This document shows positions 32,612-45,786 of a DNA stretch of 64,000 nucleotides, piece after piece. The stretch is taken from assembly GCA_010094025.1 (NCBI GenBank), contig ML991837.1, positions 102,912 through 166,911 on the forward strand, written 5' to 3'. The stretch's first letter is position 1, and each line of letters starts with the position of its first letter. The translations under genes and the position numbers were made by a program. This DNA is from Viridothelium virens. Taxonomy: Eukaryota; Ascomycota; Dothideomycetes; Trypetheliales; Trypetheliaceae. The notes beneath the pieces were generated by a model. It had not been told where the DNA came from, did not search any database, and saw only the letters and a list, made by a program, of their open reading frames with translations.

Positions 32612-32639
32612 ATTGGATGACTCATCTCGACGTCACGTG
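32612..32639. promoter_or_regulatory. CCAAT + TGACTCA + GACGTCA + CACGTG cluster
   Basis: Within 28 bp there are ATTGG (inverted CCAAT box), TGACTCA (Gcn4/CpcA or AP-1 type) at 32618-32624, GACGTCA (CRE-like) at 32629-32635 and CACGTG (bHLH E-box) at 32634-32639. The nearest possible gene is the weak small ORF on minus. Confidence 0.45.
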
Positions 32640-34118
32640 CAAGCGGACTCGCACCACGCCACCACACCACCGCGCGTCTGCAGTCGATACCCTACGTGCA
32701 TGAACCAGACCTGATCCTCGCTCTTATTTCCCGTACACGTGGTTGTAGTGAACCGGGCCACCTTAAACCTTTGTGTAGATCCCTAGCCCTCCCGTACAGT
32801 CACGACCTCCTCTCACAACAAAGCATGCATGCCAGCTACGAGTGTCATGTACTTCCGACTGGCGCAATGATTAGGACCCTGCCCAATATCGTAGCCGACA
32901 TCTCAATGTGCTTCGGCAAGTTTTTCGGAAAGCTGGGAGGGTTGACTCTATCACATCTTTTTCACGCCACCAGGCGATGACCAGAACGTGGTAGTCTTCG
33001 TTGGCGGTCTCGGTACCCCATCAAGCCTGCATTGCATTTTGAAACCTCTTCCGACCGTTACCCTTCTAATGCAGCTTGTTGATGTTGCGTAACTGAGCTA
33101 GCTATAGCAGGTCGTAATCACGGGACGATGGTGAGGAACAATTCATGGATTCCTGCCATTTCTGCCTGTTTCAACCCAGGTTCATCAAAGAGAATTCGAA
33201 GAAGCCTAATGCTGAGTGCTCGTAGTCGTGCATGCTGCAGACGACTGCAGGCGACTGCTGACTGCATGATCTCGCCTCTGGCCTCGATGGAGAAATTTCG
33301 TGCTTGAGGAATACTACATTCCGTGATGCCGAATAGCGCTTGGAAAGAACAATCCCACTACAGAATTCCATTACGCAGTAGCCTCTCAGGGCAAGTGTCC
33401 GTCCAGCAGGTCAAGCAATCAAGTGGCATCAGGCTCGCACTTTTACAGTCTGCATGCACTTGCAACAGTCTCTACAGAGGATCGTGCCTCTTCTTGGGCC
33501 TTGCAGTGGGTCGAGACTTCGTTTACCACCTATCAATCCTCTCCTGTGTAGTTTCATGCAGGAAGTCTAGGGTCCAAATCGATCAAAATGTGCCCAAGGC
33601 TGATGCCGTCTTCCCGGCTAGCCCCTTTTTGAATGTGACTGTCTGTGGGCATCGCAACCAGAGAAGGGCGCAAGGACCTTTAAGTCTCGCAAGCAAACTA
33701 TGGCATTCCCTATTCACAGGGAACAGGCGGTACTGTAGTTCGCAATTTGGTAACGAATTAAGCATGCGCTCCATTCTTTTCGGCATTCATCTTTTGCTTC
33801 TTCTAGAACCTGTATGCAGATCGCCTGGGTACCACAGGGCCCAGAATTCGATCGTTTGTCATGTCTTCTCCAATTCTTATGGCTCTTGAATGTATCGTTA
33901 TAAGAGCCACCTCCACCACATCTCTTTTTTTGTGGACTTGTATTCTCTGCTTGGCGGTTTTCTGATTTTTGCGTTATCCTTTCCCGTTTGAAATACAGTA
34001 GCAGCTTCTGAAGATCTTTCTGTCAGCAGGCCGGAGAAAGACTACTTTTGAGGCATTTTTCTGAGCGCATTCTTCTCTCTAAGCTAATCGTGTTCGAAGA
34101 GGCCTCTCAATAGGCAAT

Positions 34119-35163
34119 ATGCGTGGGAGACACTCTCTCTTCATCTCTGGCGTGAGTGGACATGTATCCAGAAGACAGCACCATTGCTAAGCGATGCCTA
34201 GATTCCGAAGGGCTACAATTGGAAAAAGCTCAAGGACCTTGCAAGAGACTCTGGAGCGGATCCACAGTGGACTGATCTCGAGCCCAGCCAATACGAAAGA
34301 GACAAATTGATGGGATACACAAGCTTCAAAGATGGCGTAGCAGCGCAAAGACTGTATGGTAAGATACTTCAACTGTTCTCTGAATTCAAGTCAGGGCTCT
34401 AAGCAATCTAGACCATCTCACAAGCACAAAGCTCACCAGTGCAAATCTTCGAGTCCACTATTGGGATACTCCACAGAGTCCAGATTTGGGCACGGCAACG
34501 CTATTGAAATGCAACTGTCAAGATCTCGGTAGCGAATGTGTGGTCAACTCGCCCCCAAGGTTCATCGCAGATACTCACCCTGCGAGACGGTCAAGTCTTC
34601 CGCTATCAGGAACGGCATATTCTAGTCGAGTGTCAAATACTGTTACCCCGTCAGATCCACATTTCGCGCCACAATTGGTACCAGTAGCAAGTCATGTTCC
34701 AACGCCATATCTGACTCCGGACTACTACCGTCAGAATCCCGCGATCTTCCATGCAGGTCTTTCATCAGGCGATGACACTCGCCAGTTCAGAGGATCAGTG
34801 CCTCCGACACACCTTCAGGCAAGGGACGGAACGCCCATCAATGTCAGTCGTGGCGCTTATAGGACGGAGGCACGTTCCATCTTCATCTCCAATTTACCGT
34901 ACAATCTCGAGAGATCGGAATTGGAAAATCTACTTAGGAGATTTAGTAGGCATGTAAAATGCAATGTCGGGTCACAGCGGCGACCAGGGACTGCCACTGC
35001 AGAATTTGCCACTCGTGAAGAAGCTTGTTCTGCCCGCGACAGTCTCAATGGGACTCAGCTAAAGGGCCGGCAGCTCACCGTTCGATTTGCCAGAGAGACC
35101 ACAGTCTCTGGTACAGTTGATGAAGGGGAGCCGATAATTGTGAATGGGTCTGGCCGAAACTAG
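34119..35163 (+). CDS. RNA-binding protein with two RRM domains
   Basis: It presumably binds RNA; the target is unknown. Exons 34119-34151, 34202-34358 and 34412-35163 sum to 942 nt, giving 313 residues. The first RRM begins almost at the start (RNP2-like SLFISGIP) and continues with NWKKLKDLARDSG and MGYTSFKDGVAAQRLYDHL. The second is near 210-285 (RNP2 SIFISNLPYNL, then ELENLLRRFSRHV, RNP1-like TATAEFATREEA, QLKGRQLTVRFA). Both RNP1 motifs lack the usual aromatic pairs, so RNA contacts may be atypical. A Ser/Pro-rich linker of over 100 residues separates the domains. The short first exon was chosen because its ATG leads straight into RNP2 across a 50-nt intron. Confidence 0.8.
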
Positions 35164-37620
35164 CAAAATACACCTCAACATCATGACAAGGGTAACGTCG
35201 GAGGTTTTCAGCTTTTCGACTTCTCATCTGGGAGGGTAAAAAATGGGCTCTGGAACTAATTCACATGCGAGAAAGATCCTCTGACATCCTTCGGTCCCGT
35301 GGTTTTGCAATAATTTCGGATCGCCAAAGAGTACTACCATATTAACACCATCTTCAAACTGGAGAGAATGTACTCTCTTTCAATTGATAATCTTCTGGAC
35401 CCAATTTCACATGCTTTTATGCAGAGTGGCATGCGCAAAATTGGGGACTCACCATAGGGATGGAGCAGACCTAATCCTTGTCCTTGCTCAATGCAAATGT
35501 AAGGTATTATCTGTTGGTGCGCCGGTACCGACGACCTGGTGCCGTTGTTTTGAACTGTCAAATCATGCCGGTACTCGCTTGTACGACATCTGGCTTTTTA
35601 CCAAGAACTCGGGAGCAGAGAGCGATCTGCACTCCGACAGACCTTGTGGCGCCTAGGTTTCACCTTCCCCGCCTCCGGCGCCAGGGATCAATAATTCTCG
35701 GGATCGTTGAGCTGCTGGAGGTCTACCGAAGCCCACAGCTCAGATGACCTAGCCAATAAGCAGATATTCAATAATTACGAAAAAGACAAATAGGCCGAGA
35801 TCGGTATGCTCATGACTGTCTAGCCCACCCCCGATTTGTCCTTAGTGTGTACGACGCATTGAATGACGAAATCAGTAGACTTGGTAGAATGAAGAGTACT
35901 TTGAAGTCTATCGTCGTCTGCATACCGCATGTGGATAACCAATACAGGCATCCACAGGCACCCGATTTCCCCGCTGCACGAGCCTGTCAATGAGAAGGCA
36001 GATGCTTTAGCTGCAAGGCATGTGGCAACTATCTGACACAAATCTAGGCAACCATGGGAAAGGATAAAATAGAATTTGGTTACTCATCGATCCAATACCG
36101 CGGATCCCCATTCAAGGACTGAGAAATAAGCACGCGATGCCATGGACAACTTCATTGTTCGAGAATGCCTCAACGTGTTTGAGTATACAAAACGGTCACG
36201 AATCCTTATGCTAGGTCTCGTCCCATCATTCCGTGCCATAGAACGAAACAGGAGCTTCGATCGAGCACAGCCACATATACATGAGAACAGAGGGTATTTC
36301 ATTCTACAGTGCGATTCTACACCAGTGAATTTGGCAACAAACAAGGATTGCCATGTCACTACCAATAATGAAGTCGCATTGCATGCTGGTTTTTAGCCTT
36401 ACCTCTTACGGGGAGTCTGCCTGTTGGTCGTGTTATGTGTATTGTGGTATCGAGCCAGTCTAAACGACAGTATGCAGTCGTCAGCTTTCAGCCAATGAAG
36501 GCGATTAGACTAACGAGCTGTCAAATCTCTGGGTTTGATAGGTACTGGTGGGCTCGGGGTTTTCCACAAGTGATACCTTTCCGTTCTTATCCAATGGGAG
36601 CCATTGGTTTGGGCGTAAATTGTGTGACCATGATGGCCGAAGGTGACAGCATCAAACTACTGAGCGCTTCGGAGTTGAATCTCTAATTTAGGGTGCCGAA
36701 CAGTGAAGCGGAATACATTCGAAGGCGTCACAAAATCTTTCCGGTTCTCAGAGATATTATGTTTCCAGGCAAGAATGAAGACTGCTTTGAAAATCTGCAG
36801 CGGGTTCGACCGCAGCCCTCTTGCCTACCATGAACTATTGATCTGCGCCTAAAATGATCGAAAATAATATTGCCAAAGGCGTTTGAAGGAGATGTTCTGC
36901 ATGCAGACTGACCTAGGTCCAGTGAAAGAAACCTGTACGATTATGGACCTGAATTTTGGTAAGGGGTGCGTGAGTGGTGTCGTTAGTAATTCTCGAAATC
37001 TATGTAACAGGTCGTGCCCTAGCATGAGAATGCTAGAATTCAACAATGCACCAAGAAGGTCCCTACCTCTCCTAGACTGCAAGAATAGGATCCAATCGTG
37101 TCAAATTCCCGAAGTAGGGCGTTCGGAATGTTCGTGCTGTTCTTAGTGTTCTGGTGCTCTGGTGCTCCCGTCATCTTCTCGCGACGCTGCGGTAGAGTAA
37201 CCTATGACGTAAGCGGGGTCAGGGGAAAATCGCATGTTTCATCGCAGGTCCTGACGACCATCTCGCCTCCTTTGTGCCTGCATCAAAATCCTTGGTAGCC
37301 GACAAAGACTAAGAGCTTAATCTTTGCTTCCCCGCATTTTCGAGCCCTTTACTGTACCTTACGCTTGTCTTTCTGTTCCTGAAGCCCCTCGTGCGGGGCT
37401 TTACCTGCGGAAGTGATATCATGTTGCGCAGAGACTCCGCCGTACCCGGCAGGAATTTGCCTTGGAGGAGAGGTGCTAGCAGCTATGGACGAAAAATGAC
37501 ATCCAAGCGATCAGATTCCTCCCATTTCCCTGCTTCTCTTCCTTCTCTTGCCTCTGGTCTCACGTTGTGGCAGCATACATGCGCCTGTGACTCTCCGGCA
37601 CATTTGTCCAAGGAGAAGCC
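35164..37620. other. Gene-poor 2.46-kb intergenic region
   Basis: No supported gene. Around 35840-36030 the plus strand gives broken fragments (YDALNDEISRLGRM, NEKADALAARHV) that faintly resemble the end of an RNase H domain, but they lie in different frames and lack the catalytic acids. The right part holds the GH92 promoter. Confidence 0.45.
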
Positions 37621-40119
37621 ATGGCTCCACCAAGGAGGATCCTGTCCTTTCTGCTATTTGTCCCTCATGTCATGACCCAGACAGATTATGCACAGTATGT
37701 CAATCCTTTCATGGGATCGGAAGGTCCATACCCAGGCCTAGCCTTTGGAGGCGGTGATATCTTCGTTGGAGGAGCTGTCCCATTTGGCGTTGCCAAAGTG
37801 GGCATTGATACTTATGAACCAAATGTATCATACTCCACTCTAAATGGAGGTTACACACCACAAGGACTAGTCACAGCCTTTAGCATGATGCATGAATCCG
37901 GGACGGGAGGAGCGCCCAAGTATGGTATTATTCCACAGATGCCTCTCACAAATGTTGCACCACCAGTGAACCTTTTGGATAACCAAACTTACTGGCAATC
38001 TCGCGTTGGAAACGATACCGCAACCGTAGGATACTACAGGACGCAACTTGAGAATGGTGTCGTTGCCGAGCTCGCCGGTGCTCGACACTCCGGCATCATG
38101 CAATATTCTTTTCCAGCAGGCGAACAACATGTTTTAGTCGACATCTCTCACTACCTCCCTCAAGAGACAGGCGGATACAGTAGTCAAATTTTCGTCGGCG
38201 GCGCAATCGACATCAAGACCAATAGTAGCGTATATACCGGTTACGGAACGTACGCGCTTGGTTGGAATGAGGGTGCACCTTTCACAGTCTATTTCTGCGG
38301 CGAATTTGATCATACGCCGTCTCAAGCACAAACCTTCCGTGGTCGCAATACTGATCCAATGCAACGTTATCATACACTGGCCAGCGGAGGGATACCTCAG
38401 GCTATGCTGGGCAACACCAGCGAATATTCCGGCCCATTAAGCGACCGGATTGGAGCGCTCTTTTCTTGGAATAACTCAACCTCTTCGCAAATTAAGTCGA
38501 GAGTCGGAATATCATTCATTTCGGAGCAAAAAGCGTGCGGCTTCAAGAACGACGAAATACCCTCGTGGGACGTCAATGCTACAGCTGCCGCATCGAGGGC
38601 GGAGTGGAATGATGATGTGTTCAGCAAGATTCAGGTTCCCACTGACTCGTCTGTCAATGTCACAAACTTGAACCTCCTCTACTCGTCCCTTTACTTTATG
38701 CATCTAATGCCTTCGAATCGCAGTGGAGAAAACCCACTCTGGAATTCCGAGGAGCCTTCCTGGGATGATTTCTACACTCTCTGGGATATCTTTCGAAACA
38801 CCGTCAGCCTTTACCATCTAATCCAGCCAACCGCTTATGAGGGCATGATAAGATCTCTGATCGACATCTGGAGGTATGAAGGGTATATGCCTGACGGGCG
38901 CTCCGGAAACTACAATGGCCTAGTCCAGGGCGGGAGCAATGCAGATAATGTTCTCGCAGATGCGTACGTCAAAGGGTTAAAGGGGGGCATCAATTGGACT
39001 GATGGCTATGCTGCCATGGTAAAAGACGCCGAGGTTCAACCATATAACACTTTCAGTTACGTCGACTCTACCGCTAGCGTTAAAGAAGGGAGAGGTGCAC
39101 TCTATGATTGGATTCCACTGAGTTACGTATCTTCTGACCGCAGTACTCGTTACGTATCCCGTACGGTAGAATACTCTCTCAATGATTTTGCCCTCAGCCA
39201 GGTTGCTAGAGGCGAAGCTCCTGGAGATGTCCAAAAGTATTTGAATCGTTCTGCCAATTGGCAGAACATCTGGAACCACAATGTGAAGAGTGTTAATACC
39301 ACTCCGATTTTCACCGGATTCTTGGCTCCTCGGATATCCAATGGGACCTGGAATATCACTGATTACAATCCTGCCCTTTGTGGCGAGTGTGAGGACACAG
39401 CAATTTCTTACGAAGCCACACCCTTCGAGTATTCGTTTGTAATTCCACACGATACTCAGACTTTGATACAGTTCATGGGTGGGCTAGCGACCTTTGAATC
39501 TCGACTCGACTACATCGTAAGCGTTAGCACTGCCCCATAGTCACCACAGACTGACCCTTTCTCGTAGTTTCAACCTGGTACGAGTCAACAAGATCTAGGC
39601 GCCAACGGAGCTGGAATCACGACCATCATGAACATAGGCAACGAGCCTGACTTTGCTTTGCCTTATCTGTACAATTACATATCGAAACAATATAAGTCGG
39701 TCCAGCAATCGCGTGCTCTCGCCAACGAATTTTTCCATGACGCCAACTATGGCGTCCCGGGAAACAGCGATGCTGGAGCTTTGAATTCCTGGCTCATCTG
39801 GCAAATGCTCGGTCTTTACCCAATCGTCACGCAACCTATTTACTTGCTCGGATCGCCGTGGTTCTCCGATATTAATATGACAGTCAATAATAACCGAACT
39901 CTGAGGATCACAGCCAACAACCTTGATAATACTAACAGTTACTATGTCCAGTCCGTCAAGATAAATGGCCAACCCTGGAGTCGCACCTGGTTTGAACATA
40001 CGGATGTTATGGTTGAGGGTGGGACGATAGACTTTGAGTTGGGAAGTAACGCGAGCATGTGGGAGACTGGCCCCGTGCCACCTAGTCCAGGACACCTCGT
40101 ACTGAATAACACTAGTTGA
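37621..40119 (+). CDS. GH92 alpha-mannosidase, secreted
   Basis: GH92 enzymes are calcium-dependent exo-alpha-mannosidases, mostly cutting alpha-1,2 links of mannans and N-glycans. Exons 37621-39516 and 39568-40119 give 815 residues. The start MAPPRRILSFLLFVPHVMTQ is a plausible signal peptide. Domain hallmarks include the N-terminal YVNPFMGSEG, GGDIFVGGAVPFG and FSMMHESGTGG, then WDDFYTLWDIFRNTVSLYHL, YMPDGRSGNYNGLVQGGSNAD, and in the second exon MNIGNEPDFALPYLYNY and GNSDAGALNSWLIWQMLGLYPI, the calcium- and substrate-binding end. Many N-glycosylation sequons support secretion. A Zn2Cys6 regulator lies 1.8 kb downstream on the same strand. Confidence 0.93.
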
Positions 40120-41910
40120 GTGCGCTTGGCGTCCGTTCTAGGAGTAGTAAAAGAGGAAAAAGATGTTGAGAGTTGTGTCACAAGAGGCGTCCGAAGTTCT
40201 TACCATACGCGATTAGGATAGCTGTTCCTTGTGGACACACTAGAACCACCAGAAATTCGCGGTATTGAGATTGCTATCTGTAGAACGAATCTCCGCGGCC
40301 ATGACCTTCTCCGAATCCGTTGTCGATCTGCTCTTGACAGGCTTGCAAGTTTTAAGCAAAACGTCACTATCGTTTTGAGCGGACAGGCTATACGAGTGTT
40401 CAATTAAGTTGATGAGAGTAAGATCATTAGTTGTTAGGAAGGTAGGATAGTCGTCGGCTCGGCGTTCTAACTTGCGAGAGCTCCTCATCCTCCCTTCCCT
40501 CAAAATAGACCGCCAGTCTTCTTGAAATAAGAAATAGAAGGCTTTAAGGATTCGAAGCTGCTTTTAGAGTACAGTGTTCGTGGAAATCAGTCAGCACATT
40601 AATTTTCAAGCTAAAGATACACGGCACAACGCTCCCCGTTATATCAACGGAAGGTACGAAAAGAAAGGCACTTTTCTACGCAACTGAATCTTCCTGGGGC
40701 TTGCTTCATATCAGTTGTCCGAAGGCGAAGAAGGTTCCGTGGTTGTGTAAGAAGTCGCCTTGCTCGTCAAAAGACGCCTTGTGAGTTTGTTTCTGTTCTG
40801 CCAAATATAGCCCAGCAAAACAGGTCAAAGTCCTAATTCCCCAATCTCTCCATGCTTCTCTAGCTCATGGAATAAATTATCATCTCCTTCAACCATGTCC
40901 CTCTGCGACTGCCCTGTCTTGAGTTATAGGGTCGCAACTTCGCAAGAGCTCACGCTTGCCTAACGCTCAGACGATGAAAGGAAACCTCGGCGTAGCGAGT
41001 GGCTAAAATTTTAGTCATACAGCCGATGACAGTCATGCTCGGTCAGTCGGCAAGCTGTGGCTTGAACCTTCGAGGCAATATCCAATGGCAAGGTGCTTAT
41101 TTAGCAGTCCTGAAACGGTCAGGGTCTGAAGGGTATCCAACAAACATCGTTGCTCAGAGGGTGTCAATTGCCACCGTATCTTCAGCACTCATTAGTTGTT
41201 TAACTCCGCTAGACTGCGTGGTGATCTTCGTCTGCCATCCGCTCCAGCAACAGAGCCGTTCCAACTTTTCGTAAAGCATCATGTCTGCACAGAGGTACTT
41301 CTTCCAAATCTTCGGGTTACGGCACACGGATCTCCTCAGCCAGGAATTTGGAGGTACTCCGACTGGCGATCATTCGGTGCCGATATGTCACAGCTCGTTG
41401 CATATCCGTTTTGACTTACACCTCCGAGAGAGGGGGTAGAACGGGTGCTCGAGCTAGACATACATGGTTGGCGCTGCTTCCATCGGATTAACGGCAAACC
41501 GGCTAGCCTTAGTTCCCGTTACTGCGCCATCTGCTGCGTATCTGGGGCTGAGCCTTGCATGGTCTCCGCCTAAAGCCTGGTGCAATCTTACCCAATGCCC
41601 TGTTCTACCAAACATCTGCAAGAAATCTTCACTTGGGCCCTGATTATGCATACGGTTTGCAGTCTAGACTAACCGTCCGAACTTTCAAAAATCAAATGTC
41701 GACCCTGGGGTCCGGCCAACAAGTTTACAAACCGACAGGCACCCAGGAAGCGGACATGATCAACATGAGTACCTTTCTAGTCTGATCAAATGCTCCGTTT
41801 GCCAAGATCTTCTTCTTCCCATTTAGTGCACTTTGTTGAACCTGAGAGTCGCCGGTACATCCTTATGAAAGGAATCCTTCCCTGCGAGAAGGGCTTCACC
41901 TTCTTAGATC
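40120..41910. promoter_or_regulatory. Intergenic region GH92 / Zn2Cys6 factor
   Basis: This 1.8 kb contains no supported gene and will hold the GH92 3' end and the regulator's promoter. Short frames on both strands are unconvincing. Confidence 0.4.
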
Positions 41911-43802
41911 ATGCCTGAATCTTCTACTTCTCCATCACCAATATCATCGTCTGTACCTGCCAAGAGAGCATGTGATGCTTGCCATCGTCGCAAGATCAAA
42001 TGTATTGTGGAAAGTTCGATACTGTGCAAGAACTGTGCTGCAGCTGGGCTGCGATGTACTTACAATGCTGTACCCCAAAAAAAAGGTCCTAAAGGAAGCC
42101 GAGCCAAAGTAATATCTGAGTTGCGAGAAACTCAGCAGCGACAACCACGACGAGACAGCCATGGCTACGTTGGACCATCTTCTCCTCCGCCATACGAGCG
42201 AACTGCTGGCCTATTATCCTTGGACGTCGTCTCCGCCTGTGTCGACTTTTTCTTTTTCCATATCTATCCTACACAGCCGACTCTACATCGACAGCGCGTT
42301 CATGAGGCAGTCTTAGCGCTAGATCAATCGGATGAGGCCTACTGTTCTATCGGTGCCCTATGTGCATACGTACTGATACATTCGAATATGCCTCTTCCCG
42401 GAGCTACGAGAAGAGGCTCTGGTCATCCACACAATGCTGTTACCAGTCTAGGGACAGAAATTCTCGAGGAAGTGAGCAGAATACGCAAGAGCTTGAATTA
42501 TATGGAGACGCCTAATCTATGGACTGTTATGACCTCTTTCTTCTTATTTGGCTGCTATTTCAGCCTTGACCAACACAATATGGCATGGTTTCACCTCAGA
42601 GAAGCAACTACTCTAGCGATTACGATGGGGATGGATCGTGAAGAGACTTATACTGGTGGGAATTTGAGGGATGTTACTCGAAGACGTCGCTTATTCTGGT
42701 TGCTTTTCATAACCGAAAGGTACATTTTTTTTCCATTTTCTTTTTTTTAATCCTTGGGGAAAACTCACTAAAAGCTGTGTTAATTAGGACTTATGCGCTC
42801 CAACGTCATCGACCGGTGACACTTCATGCCAGCATCCAATTTCCAACTGTAGACGAGGATCCTCAGGAAGTGGTCGAGCTTACGGGATTCTGCCACCTGA
42901 TAAGTCTTTTCAAGCCGTTCGACCACACATTCATTAGCTTGTGGAACAAGACACCGCAAGGGTGTACGAGCACGTGGATGGCCCACCTCCAAACAAAACT
43001 TACGAAAGCACTTCCGATATACCTTCACAGCACAGAGACTCAAGCAGTTCATCTGCATACTTCTCAACAGTGGTTGCGCACGGTAGTCTGGCAGCTTTCG
43101 ATCAGTCAGGGCTTTCTTTCATCCACTGCCGTAGAAAATGCCATGAGCTTCAAATACCCGATTGAGATCGCGCGCGACATGATGGCAGCCACGCGTCAGT
43201 TCTCACAACAGGCTATGGAGATCCACGGAGTTGACTTGGTATTTATACTGAAAACTCCTAATTCCGTTCTACCTGAAGCTAATCGTTTTGTATAGGTGGA
43301 GAAGATTTTTGACATTGCGTGTGCTCTGACAGATGTTATGGCAATACTTCCAATGTACCCCGAGGACCTGGAGCTTCGGCCACGGGAGTATCTCAGTCAA
43401 TTAGTTTCACTCTTGTCCCGTTTGCGCGGTGGTCAACAGCGATTCCTTCCTCTTCTTCTTTCCAAGATCAACGACACCATTCCCAACCTGGCTTCATCTA
43501 TCAATTTTTCAATATCTTCGATGTCGTCAGGCACCAGACCAGATGACCAACATGCAGACTCTCGCTCTAGCTCTTCCTCCCACAGCGCAACCTCGTCTTC
43601 GTTCAGTAGCCCCCCTGCCTCTACACCACGCGCAGCTTACAGCGATATGGCGGCTGGTACCCGTGAGAACTCACTGGATGCATTCTTACCTTCTGAGGTG
43701 AGATTCGGCGAAAATTCGACTGCGCCAGCACAAATTTCGAAACAGCTATTCGAGTATGATTCTAATAATCTGGTATTTCCTAGGCCATCGGAATTTTCCT
43801 AG
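41911..43802 (+). CDS. Zn2Cys6 transcription factor with fungal-specific regulatory domain
   Basis: A nuclear DNA-binding regulator. Exons 41911-42719, 42788-43238 and 43296-43802 give 588 residues. The zinc cluster holds Cys21, 24, 31, 39, 42 and 49 with the spacing C-x2-C-x6-C-x7-C-x2-C-x6-C. It is followed by the basic linker QKKGPKGSRAKVISELRETQ, a form I associate with the sugar-regulator group around AmyR, InuR and MAL activators. The middle homology region (VVSACVDFFFFHIYPTQPT, TSFFLFGCYFSLDQHNMAWF, REATTLAITMGMDREETY, RRRRLFWLLFITER) matches the fungal-specific transcription factor domain. The C-terminal 150 residues are Ser-rich. Its place beside GH92 suggests, but does not show, control of glycan use. 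A minor alternative 3' end is possible. Confidence 0.85.
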
Positions 43803-45786
43803 AAGACCGTCGTCCATTTGCATACCCAAGCCGGATAGAGACCGTGGATTGGAGCTTCAGGGCAGTCAAGGCTATCTACGACTGAACCCCAAAATCACCC
43901 AAGAATTACACAAAATGTGCTCCGCACCATCGAAACGCTCAACAAGCGCACGGAATCTGCATGAAGTCCCTGCCTTCGGATCTCAAGACGGCCTTCTTCG
44001 GCTTGGTTACCAGACACAGGGTCTCCGTGATCGGGAATATCTCTGCTCAGATGTTACGGCCGAGGGACTTTCCGATAGAGCCGCAAATTTATTTTGATGC
44101 CTAGGGGCATCTAACAGATCCATCGGCTTACCAATATAGGTATAGGCTAAGCACATATCGATATGTCATTGCTTCCCAGTACCATGGCCGGATAGCGAGG
44201 GAGAGGCGCAAAGCAATTTTAACGGTTCCAAACGTTCTAGTCTAATAGCCTTGCGTATGATTCGTTGATAAAGTTTTGGTCCACTCGCTGGTCTTCCTGG
44301 AAGTTCCCGCTCCGTCACGTTGATCGTACGACTGGATTTATGAAACCTGCTAGATGATGGGCTCTTGACCCGTTGTGAATGATTCAAGTCTTCGGGAATG
44401 AGTGAAGAGTTCTTTGTCAATAACACAATATGAAATACGACGAAGAGGATCCAGTAGATAGTTGTTGATAGAAGTCGAGACTTGAGAACTAATGAGTTCA
44501 TCAACATCAATCTACTCGACACTAGACTCGTTTCCAGACATGGATTTTCTTTTTGCTAGACACTTCATGCATTGTGAAAGCCGTTTTGCTCGCATTGTCG
44601 CCAAGTCTAATTCTTGTGGCTGCCTGACAGGGTTCATGGAAGGTGCCTTCGTATGCAAGGGCTGATCCAGAGGAACGATCCGTATCCAGAGAGAGCTCTT
44701 AGTTACTTACTAGGGTACCAGGTACGAGGAATCTCAAATTCATCGCAAGTCTCACGCCTCAGCCTAAAACATACAGAATAATTAAGCCATGTTTGCCACA
44801 CGACATACCTTGAAAAAGCCAGCATGTGGGACTGAAGATTTTTTGTAAAGCATGACTGTTCCATGGGTGAGACTGAGATACAAATCCATATGATGGGGCG
44901 AGCTGCAGATGATCGAACCAGCCGAATCCTACTGGACATTACAACGCACTTTCTTGTAGCTCGCAATACCTTCTCCTCTGGTCTAGAGGCATCGGTAGCA
45001 CTTTCATTTTTAACGTCGCGTACGGGAATCCCCATCCACCCGTCACTCGCCCTACTCTCTCCATCCTGGACGAACTCCTCTCTCCCCGGCGAACCGCTGA
45101 AGTCTAAAAGTCTCCTATCTCCGATCATGTCGAATCCTGCGTGACGGATAGCGATAGCAATCACTGCCGTGCACCCGCCATTGACATGTATCCATGGTAC
45201 TGTTCAACGCCGTCAGTATAGCGTTTATGGCCGAAATAAGCTCAAGAATGATCGACAAGCAAGCCGTGCACTGGAAGAGGACCATGCCGGTCAGGCGCGG
45301 TTAGTAAGTCGCGTCTAGACTAGGATGACGGATTAGATTCCGCGAGCCCCGTCGGAAAAGGTTCCGATTGGGATGACGAAATGGGCCTTAGCACTGGTGC
45401 TCGGATATTATTGAGGGATAGTCAGCAAGCAATGGGCCTATCATAGATCAACGTGTTTGATAGATTTCTTGAGCCTTGGTGATCACGGTTGGCGAGAAGA
45501 CGGACGGAACGCATCGCCAAGGCTGGACGGTTCGTGGCTTTGGTTTTGGGAATGGGAGGAGTGCTCGATGGGAGCGACTAAGGTTCTTCGAACCGAACTC
45601 TCTTCATCCAGAGCAACAGCCGTCTATTTGATCCGTGTAGCACATCCTACTGTGACTTCCAATCCACGATGGGGTCTCGACCTTGAGCAAAGTGTAACCC
45701 TAACATGGCATGACACGAGCAACCTCGCGAATCTCCTCGCATACCACGCCTTTAGCCACAATCTCCGTACCTGACCCACTGTGCTG
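43803..45786. other. Gene-poor 2-kb intergenic region
   Basis: No supported gene. Open frames of about 90-150 codons occur on both strands around 44703-45164 and 45457-45774 but overlap each other and match no family I know. Any gene here would need transcript evidence. Confidence 0.4.

Larger units (their letters stand above)
31665..34118. other. Gene-poor 2.45-kb intergenic region
   Basis: It holds no confidently recognised gene. A possible small secreted protein (32136-32420, minus) and a compact cluster of regulatory motifs (32612-32639) are listed separately. Other frames, such as 33323-33889 on plus, are unsupported. Confidence 0.5.

Noticed and set aside
35840-36030. RNase H-like fragments on plus and a YADD string on minus, suggesting a LINE relic
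   Set aside because: They lie on opposite strands and in different frames, and the catalytic acids are not seen; too weak to call.
37350-37365. ACTGTACCTTAC shared between 37350 and the LTR-like end near 63940 as a solo LTR trace
   Set aside because: Only 12 bases match and flanks do not; chance is adequate.
44905-44930. GGTTCGATC on minus as a tRNA T-loop
   Set aside because: No pairing for the T stem and no other tRNA arms.
44703-45164. 153-codon minus ORF and its 93-codon plus-strand shadow
   Set aside because: Neither resembles a family and they overlap; no evidence to choose.
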